Shown: positions 11,607 to 24,300, numbered from the stretch's first letter. The stretch: 64,000 nucleotides of DNA from Epiperipatus broadwayi (GCA_028023455.1 JAQFVV010000056.1:4487717-4551716); one strand, 5' to 3'. Made by a program: numbers and translations. The notes: generated by a model not told the origin, from the sequence alone.

Positions 11607-12775
11607 TTAAAAGTACAGTAAAGCCCAGTTATTGATGAAAAATACATCAACCAGTTCCACTTGTTCAGCCCAATTCAGAAAGTCTAAAGATTGTTCATCT
11701 GACCATCTAGGTATAACTGTTGAATTCTCCATCTGAGATTGTGGTGAAGGAGAAACTAAATCCTTATTACTGTTGATTTTTCCAGAAGAAGATGAAATAG
11801 GATGACAATGAGGCAAGGTAAGGTTGGAATTGTGATTTTGTTCAGACAATTTGGAATGCTTATTCTTTTTTTCCCTTAAGTTATAATATGAAAAAGTATA
11901 TTGATCATGAGTAAAGGTTGTTCATGAATCATCAGAAGAAATGTTCAGCTCATCTTATTGAGAACTTGAAGAATCAATTTTTTTTAGTTTTAGATGTGTC
12001 TATTTTTCCATGCTTTATTGTTAAGTTACAGGCTGATTGTTTTGGCTTATCATTAATAAAATTTTCAGTAAGAGATGAATGAATAAGTTGATCCTGAGAA
12101 GAGTATGATTCATTCAAAGTGTTTAAAACAATTGTAGATATATTATGTTCTGAAATATTATCAACTTGTTTGTGTGAACTAATATTATCCTGAAAGTGTT
12201 GATTCAGAATAGATAATGTATTGGCATAAGTTAAGTCAGATTCATTGGATGGTATAATTTTCAATGCTTCTTGATTAATAATTTAAGGCAGAGAAGTAGA
12301 AGCAGAAGGTAAAGAAATGCTCTTGTGATTTCTTGATTTTTTCTGTTTGCAGGTTTAACATTTTTTTAGGACAAGCTTTGACCAATTGAGAACTGTCTCT
12401 GCATACAAAACTTTGTGGCTTAATGTCTCAGATAGACACAAACAAAGGACATTTATGTCCATCCACTATAGAAGAAATATCCACAAGGGAGATGCCTTCA
12501 TTTAGTTTTAATGAAAAAGAAACAGTATTAGACAAAAGTTCTATTCCATATTATTTTTGAAGAATGTATTTAAAGCTTGTGACAGAGCCATACTTATAAA
12601 GAAATCTTTGCAAATAAAGTTGTGCAAAATTAATGTAGCAATTGTAGACAAGACATTGGGCAATTTTTAGCCGATTCATATCAATTTTAACTAAGTATTT
12701 GTCATTTAGGAAAAGCTGTTTCTTTTAAAGAGTTCTTTTACAATAATGTTCTGAAATTCCAGTATGAGATGCCAT
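11607..12775 (-). pseudogene. ORF1 (gag-like) of the minus-strand LINE (broken)
   Basis: A start at 12,775 (MASHTGISEHYC) opens a reading that runs on past several stops. Around 12,450-12,340 it shows cysteines spaced like a retroviral-type knuckle (SFVCRDSSQLVKACP). The downstream frames 12,264-11,974 and 11,849-11,607 are Ser/Asn/His-rich and low-complexity, as is common for LINE ORF1 tails. In this family ORF1 binds element RNA. Confidence 0.5.
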
Positions 12776-15600
12776 TTATTTGGATGATGATAAATCATCT
12801 TTATTGCTATGCCAAGTTTTAATTGCTTAATAAGCATAAAAATTGTTCAGTAAAACAGGAGCCAAGGTTGCAATTCCATTTAATGAAGAAAAGAATTGTA
12901 GAGAGTTGTAGGAAGTCTCATAAGCAACTCATTACTAGCTGTGTAATAACAATATGGATTAAGACAAGAAACAACTTGATCTTTGTCGAAAGAATTCAAA
13001 TTAGTAGTAAAGTAAATTTCCTGATGCTAATTTCAATTGAACTGAACTATTTAAAATATGACTTCATATACCTTGACAAACAATAGTCCGAGTATTCCAA
13101 TATCATAAATCATCTTCAATCTTCTTTTCTAAATAATTAGTTTTTTATTAATTATAACACTAATTATCTAATCAGTTGACACACTTATTCATTTCTAGCA
13201 ACATAATCCCTATTTCATGAGATAATAATTTCCAAAAATTATTTCACCATTGATTATATAAAAATAATTTTATAATTAATCGTATAAATTTTCATTCCAT
13301 TTCTCTATTAAATGAATAGAAATAACTTTAAGAAATTTTACAATTTGTAATTTTCTTAAAAAGAAATGACAGGTGTATTTCTTTTATTTGATAGTTTACA
13401 TATAACATAATAGAATTAGTATTTTTGTATAAAGAAATTTTTTTTTTTTTTCAGATAGAAAATCCATGTAAAACTTTTTTTTTAAATTTTCTGTTTACAT
13501 TAAATTTGATATAATTTGGCCAGACTTTTATTTTGAACATACCATTTTAATATATATATATATGGAACATACCATTTTAATATATATATATATGGGGGTT
13601 GTAATTTTCACAATTTCCATAAAAGCAAAGCAACAAAGAAAAATTACTTAAAAATTCGCATTAAAAAAATAAGGAAATAAAGTGTGACTAATAAAAAATT
13701 TCTAATATTTGAAAAAATTAATACAAGACAAACTTTTTTTTATTAACTACAATATTTCATTTTATATTTTTCATACATATTTTAATCATTACCGCTAGCA
13801 TTCATTTTTAAGCTGGAAAGAAATTAGATTAGATGTGATGTGATGTATTGTAGCTTCTCCTTAAACAAAGTTAAAAATCTCTCAGCAATTATGGCCAGAG
13901 AATCATGTTAGCCACAATATTTTTATTCATGATGTGATGTACAACTAGTGTCGCTTTCAGTCTTATGTGGTGTTAATGGTTTTCTGTTTCTATATTTAAA
14001 AAATGAGATTGAAATCAAAACAAAAATATTATCATTAGAAAGATTATTTTCAATTTATAAAATCTTCATTTTTTATTTTAAAAATCCAAAAGATTACTTA
14101 TTTCTGTTATATATAACAAAATATAGGTTTTAAAAATTTATTTATTTTTAATATTTATTGTAATGTTTTTATATGTACATAGAAACCTATTATTATTATT
14201 TACTCATTAGTATAAATAGGTTATTTACATAAAAGCTGAAATTTTAAATACAGCTTCAGGCCATATTCACATTAGCTGCTAATATAACGTTATATTTTGA
14301 TAAAAAAAAGTATTTAAACTGAAAATAAGTTATTAATAATTTAAATTTCTTGATATCTAATAAATATAGTAAAATATGAAACATATTAAGAAGAAACATA
14401 AATAGCATAACTTCAAAATCACATTAAAATAATCTGCACAAAGTGAGACCCAGGTGTATTTAAAAAAACATAAAAGTAGGTCAACTCTGGAAAAGAAATC
14501 TGGCGAGCGTATTAATTAATAATACATTCAGCTTTAACTAAAAATGGGAGAGTTTAATAACCTCAATCCATGTAGATCTGAGTACATAAGAAAAAAAGAA
14601 CTTTATATGTTAAGCTTGCAAGATTGTTTTAGATTGGCACCTTAAAAAATAAAGTACATCATAATTCAATATTAAGAAAGAACCACACTAAAATTAAGAA
14701 AATAAGAGCATATGATAGAATTAAATACAAAAAGAAAAAAAAAATAGTATGAGAGCAAATTTATATTTACATTTAAGAAAATATTTCATTAACTAATTTA
14801 TAAAAGAAATCTGGATAGTAGAGGTCAAGATTAATGGAACAATTAGATTTAGATTTCACATAGTGCTTCTAAGGTTAATTACCTTGCATATATTCAAGAG
14901 TCTATTTTAAAGTTTGGCTCAGACATAGCAATGTAACAGGGTCCAAGGAAACTCAAATGTGGCAGCAAGTTTCCATTAGGCATTCCTACATTCTTATTTC
15001 AAACTTTACATCACATTAGGGCTTCAGCAAGGTGATTATTAGTGGTGAAAAAAAGATCAGCAATGGCAGGGAAGGTGATTAGCTTTACTACTCATGCAGC
15101 ATATCTAAAATCAGAGTAGTATGGAATAGGTTGACAAGTGCTAAGTTCGTGAATCTAGTTCTACTATAGTGGAGAAAATTAGTCCTAATTTATTGCTCTC
15201 AGGTATTTGAGGAATGTTTTTACCATCTTCTTCCTAATCTCAATTCTGGACAATCCAATAGGAATTTTTACATTAACTTTACCTATTGTTCTTTGAGATG
15301 CAAACATTAGATAACTGTCCAAAAATATATTCAAATCTATTTCCAGATTGGAAATAGATTTGACAAAAATGTTAATTGCAAAAGTACAAACCCTTAATCT
15401 AATTTCAGTTTTTTTCACTTTTAGCAAACTTTAATTAGAAATTCCTTTCCAAAGCTGAAGTAATGTTAAATTTTCACACCTTTAATTATTTTGGGACAAT
15501 TAACAGTTGCATCCTCCATCTTGGATCTTTTTTTTTAAATAAAAAAATAGTTTTTTTAAAAGAAATAATTTAAAAGAAAAAACTTTTACAAACTACGAAA
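12776..15600. other. No supported gene
   Basis: AT-rich sequence. The frames 12823-13086 (+), 13948-14133 (+) and 15185-15427 (-) lack recognisable domains or splice context. The first may include 5' UTR of the adjacent LINE on the opposite strand. Confidence 0.35.
13532..13594 (+). repeat. 30-bp exact tandem duplication with (TA) tail
   Basis: GAACATACCATTTTAA followed by (TA)n-G occurs twice back to back, at about 13,535 and 13,565, so the unit includes its own microsatellite. Confidence 0.8.
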
Positions 15601-15609
15601 AAAATCTTT

Positions 15610-16552
15610 AATACATAGGGTATATGAGAACACACTTTCACATGACCCACCACTCTCCACACTATCTCATAACCCTGATACACTTGAACACATATGTTGA
15701 AAAGATGAATAATCACCAATATACATATTTTTTGCTAAACCAGTAATCATCAGTTGGTCCACATTACTATCTTACACATATATATTATAAGTCCTCAGAT
15801 ATATATTAAGGTAGACAGATCTCAAACTTTAATGGACAGGTTTAAATCTACTCCAAACTCCAATGATTCAATGGCCATCATATTGAAAATCCAATGATGG
15901 ATTGCTCTAAGGCCACCATAGGACCGATATTCTTGTCACATCCATGTTGACCTAAGGTCGATCTGATCCCTCATGTACAGGACATAATCCATTTAATACA
16001 TATACAAGGGATGGTTAGAAATCTCTACTATGTATTAACTGTAAAATAAAGGCTTATTATATACATGTGTCTATATATGTAATATAAAGGGTGAATGAGA
16101 ACAAACTATCACATGACCCACCCCTTACCACACTATCTCATAAGACTGATACCCTTGAGCACATATATGTTGTAAAGATAAATAATCTCCAACATACATA
16201 TTTCTTGCTAAACCAGCAATCATCTGCTGGTTCATATTATTATCTCTACACATATATGCTGTAAGTGCTCAGATATATATTAAGATAACCAAACCTCATA
16301 CTTTAATGGACAGGCTTCAATATACTCTAAACTGCAACTTATCAACCATCCATCCAATTGAAAATCTGATGATGGAATGCACTAAGGCCACCATAAGGCC
16401 GAAATTCTTGTCACACACATGTTGACCTAAGGCCAATATGACCCCTCATTTACAGAACATAATCCATTTAATACATATACAAGGGATGGTCAGACCTCTC
16501 TACTATGTAGTAATTGTAATACACATGCTTATTATATACCTGTGTCTATATA
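15610..16552 (+). repeat. Tandem duplication of a ~470-bp unit
   Basis: The unit at ~15,612-16,082 is repeated at ~16,083-16,552 with many substitutions. Shared landmarks include TCACATGACCCACC, CTAAACCAG(T/C)AATCATC and TTAATACATATACAAGGGATGG. There is no coding frame. A partial reverse-strand copy lies at 43.86-44.04 kb, so it is a dispersed family. The second unit runs into (TA)n at 16,556. Confidence 0.85.
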
Positions 16553-16555
16553 TGT

Positions 16556-16584
16556 AATATATATATATATATATATATATATAT
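16556..16584. repeat. (TA)n microsatellite at RTE 5' truncation
   Basis: Uninterrupted TA tract followed by CAACATCATCATCATT and then the 5'-truncated RTE LINE. Confidence 0.9.
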
Positions 16585-16671
16585 CAACATCATCATCATT
16601 ATAAAGGCACACATATTGGAAATACAAGTGGAGTAGGATTCATTATAAAGAAAAAGTGGAAGAACAATATT

Positions 16672-17502
16672 GTGGAGATTGATGGTGTATTGGACAGAGT
16701 GGCAAGATTAGTTATACAACTTAATAGCAGATACCAAATGCAGATAATTCACATTTATGCCCCAACAAGTTCTCATAGTGAGGAAGTAGTAGAAGATTTT
16801 AATATGGATGTACAAAAGGCTTTTGATCAGAGTAAACAACATTTTAAAATTGTTATGGGAGACTTTAATGCTAGAATAAGTAGACAAATGAAAGATGAAA
16901 TTGCTGTAGGTAATTTTGGTTATGGTAAGAGAAATGAGAGAAGACATAGACTTGTGGAGTTTGCGGAAAAAAAAAACCTTTATATTATGAATTCATTTTT
17001 TGAGGAAAATGTTAAAAGGAAATGGACATGGAAACATCCAAATGAAGGTACAGCAGAATTGGATTATATTTTGACTAACAGAAAATACATATTTCAAGAT
17101 TGTAATGTTCTTAATAAATTTAACACAGGAAGTGATCATCGATTAGTAAGGTGTAAGTTATGTGTTAATGTAAAACTAAAGAGACAAAAATTATTAAGAA
17201 AAACAATATTTACAGTTGATATTCCTAATCTTCAGAAACATTCTAATGAATTTAAATTAGAACTTACAAATAGATTTCAAGTGTTAGGAGATTTTGAACA
17301 TGATTCTGATTTGAATGAAATTAATATGAAAATGACTGATACACTTTTAAAAACTGCAACAAAGATAGCTGGTAGAAAAAAGCAGCAATTGACTACTGAG
17401 ACTACAGAATTTATGAAGAAAAGAAGGAATATGAAGATATACAAAAATGATGTATTAAAAAGAATTGAATATCTCGAATTTTGTAAAATGGTATGGAAAT
17501 GA
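16672..17502 (+). pseudogene. RTE endonuclease domain fragment
   Basis: A 276-residue frame with apurinic/apyrimidinic-type endonuclease motifs: IHIYAPTSS near residue 26, VMGDFNARI near residue 62 and GSDHRLVR near residue 154. The last carries the catalytic Asp-His pair. The N-terminal strand is absent because the element is 5' truncated, so the Met at 16,672 is internal and not a true start. A TGA at 17,500-17,502, where the other copy has Arg, ends the frame. The enzyme would nick target DNA to prime reverse transcription; this copy cannot. Confidence 0.85.
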
Positions 17503-18837
17503 GTTGAAAAGGATATAAGAAAGTATAACTGTGAAATAGCAAGGAAAGATGTAGAAGAAAGTAAAAGTCTCAAGAATGTTAAACAATATTTTGGTATTGG
17601 TAGGAAATTTATATCTGCAATAAAAAAAAAAGATGGAATTATTACTAAAAAGAGAGATGACATCATGAAATTGGTAGAATATTTTTATCAAGAATTATAT
17701 AGTAATAAACAACAAGTACCTCCTATATCTATTACATCTTCCGAATTTCCCAGAATGTTAAATGAAGAAGTGAGACATGCAATTAAATGTATGAAGAAAG
17801 GAAAGGCTCCAGGAAATGATAGAATTATAATTGATATATTAAAAGAAGCAGGTGAAGAAATAGAAACAATTTTAGCAAAGTTATATACCAAATGTCTAAA
17901 TGATAAAGATGCACTGGAAGATTGGAATAATGCATTAATAATATTAATATTTTAAAAAGGTGATAAAAAAGATATTAGAAATTACAGACCTATCAGCCTT
18001 TTGTCAGTTTTATATAAATTTTTTACCAAGATAATTACAACTCGTCTACAGAGAACTTTGGATTTCCACCAACCAAGAGAACAAGCTGGATTTAATAGTG
18101 GTTTTAGTACAATAGATCATATCCAGGTATTGAGATAAGTCATAGAAAGGACAAACGAATATGAGTTGTCATTATGTTTTGGATTTGTAGATTATGAAAA
18201 GGCATTCGATGCTATACACATTTCTTCAGTGATTAAAGCATTGGATCATCAAGGTACATCCAGGATATTGTCACATTTTAAAGAAAATTTATAATAATGC
18301 AACAGCAACAATTAGATTACATAATGATACTGGAAAAATCAACATTGAGAAAGGTGTAAGACAAGGTGACTCCATATCTCCAAAACTTTTTATAGCAGTG
18401 CTGCAAGAAGTATTTTGTGGATTAAAATGGGAAACTAAAGGAGTGAAAGTAAATGTATAGTATTTAAGTAATTTAGATTTCGCAGATGATGTAGTTGTTT
18501 TTTCAAATAATGCTTCAGAGCTGCAGGAATTGTTACAGGAGTTAGCAGATGAAAGTCGAAAAGTAGGACTAAAGATAAATGTTAAAAAGACTAAAGTAAT
18601 GTTTAATCGATTTGCTCCAAATATGAAAATAAAGATTGATTATGAAGAATTGGAAGAAGTTAACAGTTACAAATACCTTGGTCAGATTATTAATACAGAT
18701 GGAAACATAATGGAGGAAATTAATCATAGAATTAAACTTGGTTGGAGTGCTTTTGTTAGAAATAACTTGATACTAAAGAGAAATATGCCTATGTGTTTGA
18801 AAAGGATGGTTTTTAACAAATGTGTTTTACCAGTTCT

Positions 18838-18840
<3 letters not shown>
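17503..18840 (+). pseudogene. RTE reverse transcriptase domain, broken
   Basis: Motifs occur in order across frames: KGKAPGNDRI (about 17,797-17,826), NYRPISLLSVLYK (about 17,981), QAGFNSGFSTIDH (about 18,082), FVDYEKAFD (about 18,184-18,210), VRQGDSISPKLF (about 18,357) and the catalytic FADD (18,479-18,490). Stop codons at 17,953 and 18,136 and a frameshift near 18,250 inactivate it. Coding sequence ends abruptly at 18,840, where 71 bases of TA replace the rest of the C-terminal domain. Confidence 0.85.

Positions 18841-18911
<71 letters not shown>
18841..18911. repeat. (TA)n microsatellite, 71 bp
   Basis: Pure TA tract joining the truncated RTE to unrelated sequence. Reading frames at 18530-18913 (+) and 18724-18927 (-) run into it and end in artificial Tyr-Ile repeats. 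Confidence 0.95.
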
Positions 18912-18914
<3 letters not shown>

Positions 18915-19017
18915 CAAAGACTTTCACATCACCATTATGTTAGTATTTGCTCTTGATATATATATATATATTGTAACCAGTTGGATTACATAGACACACT
19001 AATATAGTGTGTGTGCA

Positions 19018-19200
19018 TAAATATATATGTAAAATTAAAAGGAAAACTAGAAATAAACACAGACAAAAATATAGTAGACATTTTTCTACATTTACTAAAA
19101 TAAAATAATAACAAGTAAAGGGTTAAATAACTCTGGGTTTAAAATAAAATTTCATTATGAAATTAATGTTTTAAAAAAGGTCTTCATAAATATAAATATT
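19018..19200 (+). repeat. Dispersed repeat, copy without hAT insertion
   Basis: This stretch resembles 33,469-33,546 joined to 34,032-34,095: shared GGAAAA, AATAAACA, ACAAAAT, TAGA and AAAAAGGTCT blocks appear in the same order. It therefore looks like the empty-site counterpart of the hAT-interrupted copy. Both follow (TA)n tracts. Confidence 0.5.
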
Positions 19201-19278
19201 GTATTGTTATTATTATTATTCTGATTGTGAAATATAAAAACACAATACTTGTTTTTGAATTTTTTTTTAATTAATTAA

Positions 19279-19734
19279 AACATATATGTTTTTAAAGGGA
19301 TTAGAGAGCTAAAAATAAAAACTGTTTTTAATGAAGGTGTTATTATCACCTCAGATAATTTTATAAAAAGGCCTGATAACAAACTAGCTCCAGTCTGGTT
19401 AGTGATTTTTGAAGAAAACAGGTCAGCTGCAGAGTTGGTTACAATATTTTGTTGCAACTTGATGAAGGGAAGCAGTTGGTTTTAGCTGACCATATAGTTG
19501 GCAGAACATTAGATTGGGGAGCTGCCAATATTCCCTTCGCAGGAGTTTGAAATTCACATGGAGAAAATGACCCACTTCTTTGTGCTGAAATTCATAGCCT
19601 TAAACGTGCAGAGGATGATTGATTGCATGAAATCCATCAAACCAAGACAGCTGCTTGTCTGGTACAATCCTAGACTAAAAGGAAGACCAACATTTTACAT
19701 GGATTACATTTTTCCTGATTATGACAGACACTAA
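19279..19734 (+). pseudogene. Unidentified protein-coding relic with compensating frameshifts
   Basis: Three overlapping open stretches read as one protein. Frame one runs 19,279-19,485 (FNEGVIITSDNF, APVWLVIFEENRSA). Frame two runs ~19,455-19,550 (QLDEGKQLVLADHIVGRT). The original frame resumes at ~19,513-19,734 (MEKMTHFFVLKFIALNV, LLVWYNPRLKGRPTFYM). Codon use and amino-acid mix are far less AT-driven than the neighbourhood, and each switch needs only a one-base indel. There is no ATG near the beginning, so the 5' end is missing or lies in another exon. I recognise no family. It could be an eroded mobile-element or viral gene, or an exon cluster of a host pseudogene. AG at 19,541-19,542 follows a weak pyrimidine tract, so a splice acceptor there is an alternative explanation for the last frame change. 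Confidence 0.55.
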
Positions 19735-20435
19735 AAAACCCAACTCATCAAGAAAAATCTTCCAGCTTGCTGAAAGGCAGAGAAATACGGATAAATGTAT
19801 ATACAGCTGGTGGTGAATAGCGTTATATATGATAAGGAAGTTTTAAACAATTTCCTTAGTAAAATGACATTTTTATAACTGATGGAAATATATAAAACGA
19901 TATTAGTTAAAAATCGTTTATTAAAGAAGAAAAAACTGTTTAAAGTTATGTTTATAATTAAAAAAAAAAAAAAAACTCCATAGAAAGTTATAATTAATAA
20001 TCAAGAAAAAGATTTCCAAAAATCTTTTAGACTAAAAAAAAAAAGAAAGACATTTTAAATCAATTAACTGCCAAAAATTTGGTATTTATTATTTTAAAGA
20101 AAAAGATTATATTCAGCAAAGAGAATTAAATTGCGAAATGATCTTTAATAATTTTATTGTGATAAATACAAATGTTATGTATATAAATTAATGTTTCGCA
20201 CATCTGTGCAAATTATATATGCGTGTTTCAGTAAACCTAGTATGTAAAATGCATTTCATTTAATTGAAACTTCAATCATTTATTGTATTTTATATAATTT
20301 AAGAATTTGATAATTATTTTGTAACAAGTCAAATAAGTTATTTCACGCACACACATATGTGTGCGTAAATATGTCAATTGTATTGTAAATAATAATGCGT
20401 GTCAGATAGACACTTATGTGTAAAATTTTGATCAT
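19735..20435. other. No gene seen
   Basis: AT-rich sequence with poly-A runs. A short palindrome, ACGCACACACATATGTGTGCGT, at 20,345-20,366 is the only notable structure. Confidence 0.4.
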
Positions 20436-20439
20436 TTTT

Positions 20440-21240
20440 CTAAATTAAATGTTAATTCAAATGTATTTATTTTGTATCAAGACACATGCCTGTGGGCTGA
20501 ATGTGTTTTAAATAAACCTAATTTATTAATCATGTAACTCGATGTATACTTTTCAAAATCAGAACCCTTATAAGACCTTAATCATTTATTTTTTTATTGT
20601 TATTAATAAACTTATTTAATTGTTAAAATTGTTTTCCATCATCTCTTGTTCACATACAGTAATAGAGCCCATGTTCTCTGAGCTAGATTTCGGACACGGA
20701 TAAATGGGGATGTGTTTAGTGCTTTGGGCATCCAGAGATGACCATCATTATCCTGGTTGGTGCAAAAGAGGACACTCTTTAAAGCCCATGCACTATCTTT
20801 TATTTTACTTTAGTCTTATTAAAAGTTAATTTTATAGTTGGCCAGTACATTAATGGTACTAAGTGGCCAGAGCATTGAGGATGATCAGCATGTTTTAAAT
20901 GTCCCAGCATTATTGATCTATTTCTGATTATTGCGTATTATAATGGATGGGCACTAAACTGGTGCATCCAAGTTATCTTTATATAATTGCCCAAGCTGGC
21001 AAAGGCTCAATAGTTAGCCTGGTCTACAGAAGACCCATTTTTAATCCAGTCACAAGATGGACTGTTGATTTATTGTACTAATTTATTTATTCCCATCAAT
21101 GATGTTTATGGAAGATTATTTCTGTCTAGTATTTACTTATACTTATATTTACTTTATAATGCTGCTTGATAATAATTATGCTTTAGTTGCTCTTTTGAGT
21201 TAGCAGAGATCTCACATTGCTCTCACAGATTTTGATATCA
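20440..21240 (+). repeat. ~1-kb dispersed repeat, copy 1 (partial)
   Basis: Homologous to 31.44-32.55 kb and 37.93-39.08 kb in the same orientation. Landmarks are CTGAGCTAGATTTCGG, GTTGGTGCAAAAGAG, GGCCAGTACATTAATGG, GATGATCAGCATGTTTTA, GTGCATCCAA and CAAGATGGACTG. This copy is the least AT-rich of the three, and the 5' part is missing or too diverged. No coding capacity is visible, so it is probably a non-autonomous element or SINE-like family. Confidence 0.75.
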
Positions 21241-21265
21241 TGTTCCTACAATTTCTTACCCACCC

Positions 21266-21272
21266 CATCCCG

Positions 21273-21308
<36 letters not shown>

Positions 21309-21309
21309 C

Positions 21310-21313
<4 letters not shown>
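21266..21313. repeat. Perfect palindrome with TA core
   Basis: ATCCCGTTAA, a (TA)n core, then TTAACGGGAT: the two 10-base ends are exact reverse complements. A second (TA)n tract continues to 21,359. Confidence 0.9.
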
Positions 21314-21359
<46 letters not shown>

Positions 21360-21362
<3 letters not shown>

Positions 21363-24300
21363 ACTGATGGATATTGATGAATGCCAGTGATGGGTAGAAT
21401 GATCAATCTGATCTGATAAAAAATATAAAATCTAATTTAAATTAATCTAGTCTAGCTCAATGGGGTCGCCATTATGTAATAAACTACCACTAAGCACAAA
21501 TAATCTCTCTTAAAGTCTAATTTGTTTAAGCTATAAGTGAAACGAAACAATAATGAGATTATCTTCTCCAGACATCAACAAATCTATCACAATTACAACA
21601 TAAACTGCATTGAGCAATAAACTCGCATATCATTGCCCTAAAAATAATATATGATTAGGCTAACTACTTGATTAGCAATCTAATGAAAATCCAATCCAAT
21701 CAATAACTAAAACAGATTTCAATATATTTTATTAATCCATTATTATTGTAGTAATTTAAATCTACTTCATTATTTAATGATGCTGCATTTTATCTTAACG
21801 GATAAGCTTCTAAATATTTATAATTGTATTTTACAAAACATTTTTACATATAGGCACTATTTAAATATCAAAACCAAATAATACTTGACTCAAATATATA
21901 TCTAGTTTAATAAACGCTAAATAGACAGTATAAACTTTCGTGTGAATAAGCGATACACAATTCTTTTTACTCCAATCTTTATATTAATAATTTTCTATTG
22001 AAATCAACTAGTTTTTATATCATGTTATAAACACTTTGAAAACTTATACACTCACTTAAATGTTTAAGCAAATCAATCTATGTCTAGTTTACTAAGAAGC
22101 TATAAAGTAATATATAAATAATTTATTCATATCTTCCAATAAAGCGATACTTAATTATTGTTTCGTTTATGTGTTAAAATAGAATACTTCACTAGAATTT
22201 ATTATCAACACTTTATTAGCTCATTTCTAAGTCTTCAATGCCCAACCACATTACATAAAAGATATATTAAGTTTCTATTGGATGTTTATTCACCTATGAG
22301 TATTAATATTATTTATCTGAATGTTTAAACAATTGAATATAAAATTGGTTGGCAATAATTAAAATATATGATTATAATTTAGATTCATCCCAATTTGAAG
22401 ATAATATCCAAGTAAACTATTCAACAAAGTTTGTACTTTTTATTTTAGAGAAGTTTAAAAAAATATATATCTAAGACGAGTTATTCTGAACCAACGATAA
22501 AGTACGATGTATTTAGATTTTTCTGACGGAATCAGACAAACATAGAAATGATTGATTTGTAATATTAACTGAAATAAAATATAACACATAGTATTTGAAT
22601 GCAGAGATAAATATAAAATTTGTATGGGAATAAAATAAAACGTTAATATGCAAAACATACCATATCTTATATTCTAGCTCACTTACCAAGCTGAGTTTGA
22701 ACCTTGTCATTTAAATAGCAACATCATCTTATGCAATCCAAATAATAATAAAAAATTAAGGGAGTCTTGAAATTTGAATCACTCAATTTATTTGATTATA
22801 TAAAAGAAAATTGGCAAGATTAATAACAAAATACATTGGAAATTAATTTATATTTCAGATTGATTGAATAAATAAAAAAAAAAGGATAAAATTACTGTGT
22901 GTATCTCTAAATGTATTGCATATACAATAACGACATATGTATAAAAATATGAATGAATGAATGGAGAGACTTTTGGATATCTTACTGAAAAATTTATATA
23001 TAAAGACATGAAATAGGATGAGATCGAAGTCTATTTGTTTATCAAAATAGTAACCGATAATTGAAAATGAAATAATATGATATATTTGAATCGCTTGTCT
23101 ATTCGATGTTTTGACTAAATTTTATACATGCAACCATCAAATCATATACTAAAAAAAAAAAAAAACTTAATATATATATTGTACCCTCACTTCCCGATAT
23201 ATAATATAACTCAGAATATGACTAGCTCAATTAAATCGTTATGCTCAGCTAAAATATGTATAACTATCATTAATATATTTTTATAATACTATATCTTATC
23301 AGATTTATTATAACTTACCAAAAATTAATATAGTTCAATATCATGTACTAATTAAATAAGTATTTATTAAAACCATGAGACTATGAAGTGAAGTTACAAG
23401 TGGTAATTGAATTTACATTGAGCTAATGTCTTCCCAAGACATTATCTCAATGGCATAAGAATACTATTACCTCTTTATTATCTCATTACTACATCTACAG
23501 CACTCCTATGTCTTTTATAAAAATTAACTAACTTCAATAATAATAATAAATAAATCTCAATCTTTTATTAAGGAAATGTAATTAAATAATCTCAGGTTCT
23601 TTTAATTATCTTAAAGTAATAATACTTCTTGCAGATAGGCATGATAAGGGATTTAATATCAAACCTAACTACACCTAACTTATAATAATAAATATCTAAT
23701 AATAACAATCTCCAATGTATAAGTTAACCTTATCTATTTTACTATACTACTAATCATTAAGAAAACAAGTAAATCATCTACATGTCTTTCATCTTCATAT
23801 AGTATCTTAATTAAGAATATAATAAAATCTTATAATTTAATAATATGTGGCAATAAATAATATTATACTCTTATATTGTGCATTATAATTACCTTGTGAC
23901 CATTATAATATTATATGTTAATGTCAATCAATTTCTATAAATTATCTTAAGAAATACTGTGTTTCTTTTTAAAATAATAATAATAAATTCACATTGTGCA
24001 AATATTATGTTTATTCAAATTATCTGTTGTCAAATGCTGTGGTGTAAAATAATGAATTCGACACACTTTTAAAACAACTTAAACAAATTTATTTACATCA
24101 ACTTTAATAAACAACTTATGTACACTATTTACATTACAAGTGGAAATCAAAGAAAAAAAAATAAAAATAAAAAAAAATAAGAAAATAATAATAATACAAG
24201 ATTTTACACTGTTACTATTTCCATAATCCAAAATAAATAATCCATACATTTCTTAAATATTTTATCAGTGACATTTAATTAAATTTATGAACTTAAATTT

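Larger units (their letters stand above)
8838..12775 (-). mobile_element. Eroded non-LTR retrotransposon, two-ORF type
   Basis: Read on the minus strand, fragments appear in LINE order. There is an ORF1 with a possible zinc knuckle (12,775 down to ~11,600), an endonuclease end with SDHFALL, reverse transcriptase motifs ending in YVDDV, a C-terminal domain, and a 3' UTR with two ~70-bp repeats ending GGTTACAAT(AT)n. Stops and frameshifts break every domain, so it is dead. Two ORFs plus an apurinic-type endonuclease suggest a jockey, I or CR1-like clade; I cannot choose between them. It shows no close similarity by eye to the RTE copies elsewhere in the window. Confidence 0.8.
16600..18840 (+). 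mobile_element. RTE-type non-LTR retrotransposon, truncated at both ends
   Basis: This copy starts inside the endonuclease domain and stops inside the C-terminal region. Comparison with the minus-strand copy at 58.0-61.3 kb shows that roughly the first 0.6 kb and the last 0.45 kb are missing. Both ends abut (TA)n. The two copies agree over long blocks with only scattered differences, so both are fairly recent compared with the other LINE remains here. Single-ORF organisation with endonuclease followed directly by reverse transcriptase, together with the C-terminal part seen in the other copy, places it in the RTE group. Confidence 0.85.

Noticed and set aside
12823-13086. 87-codon plus-strand frame next to the LINE
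   Set aside because: It starts just past the LINE ORF1 start on the opposite strand and shows no domain.
18724-18927. Tyr-Ile repeat peptides at the end of RTE frames, and similar ones near 27.5 and 33.4 kb
   Set aside because: They are translations of (TA)n tracts.
23416-23452. microRNA precursor
   Set aside because: The 17-bp stem with a 3-base loop is too short for a typical animal precursor.
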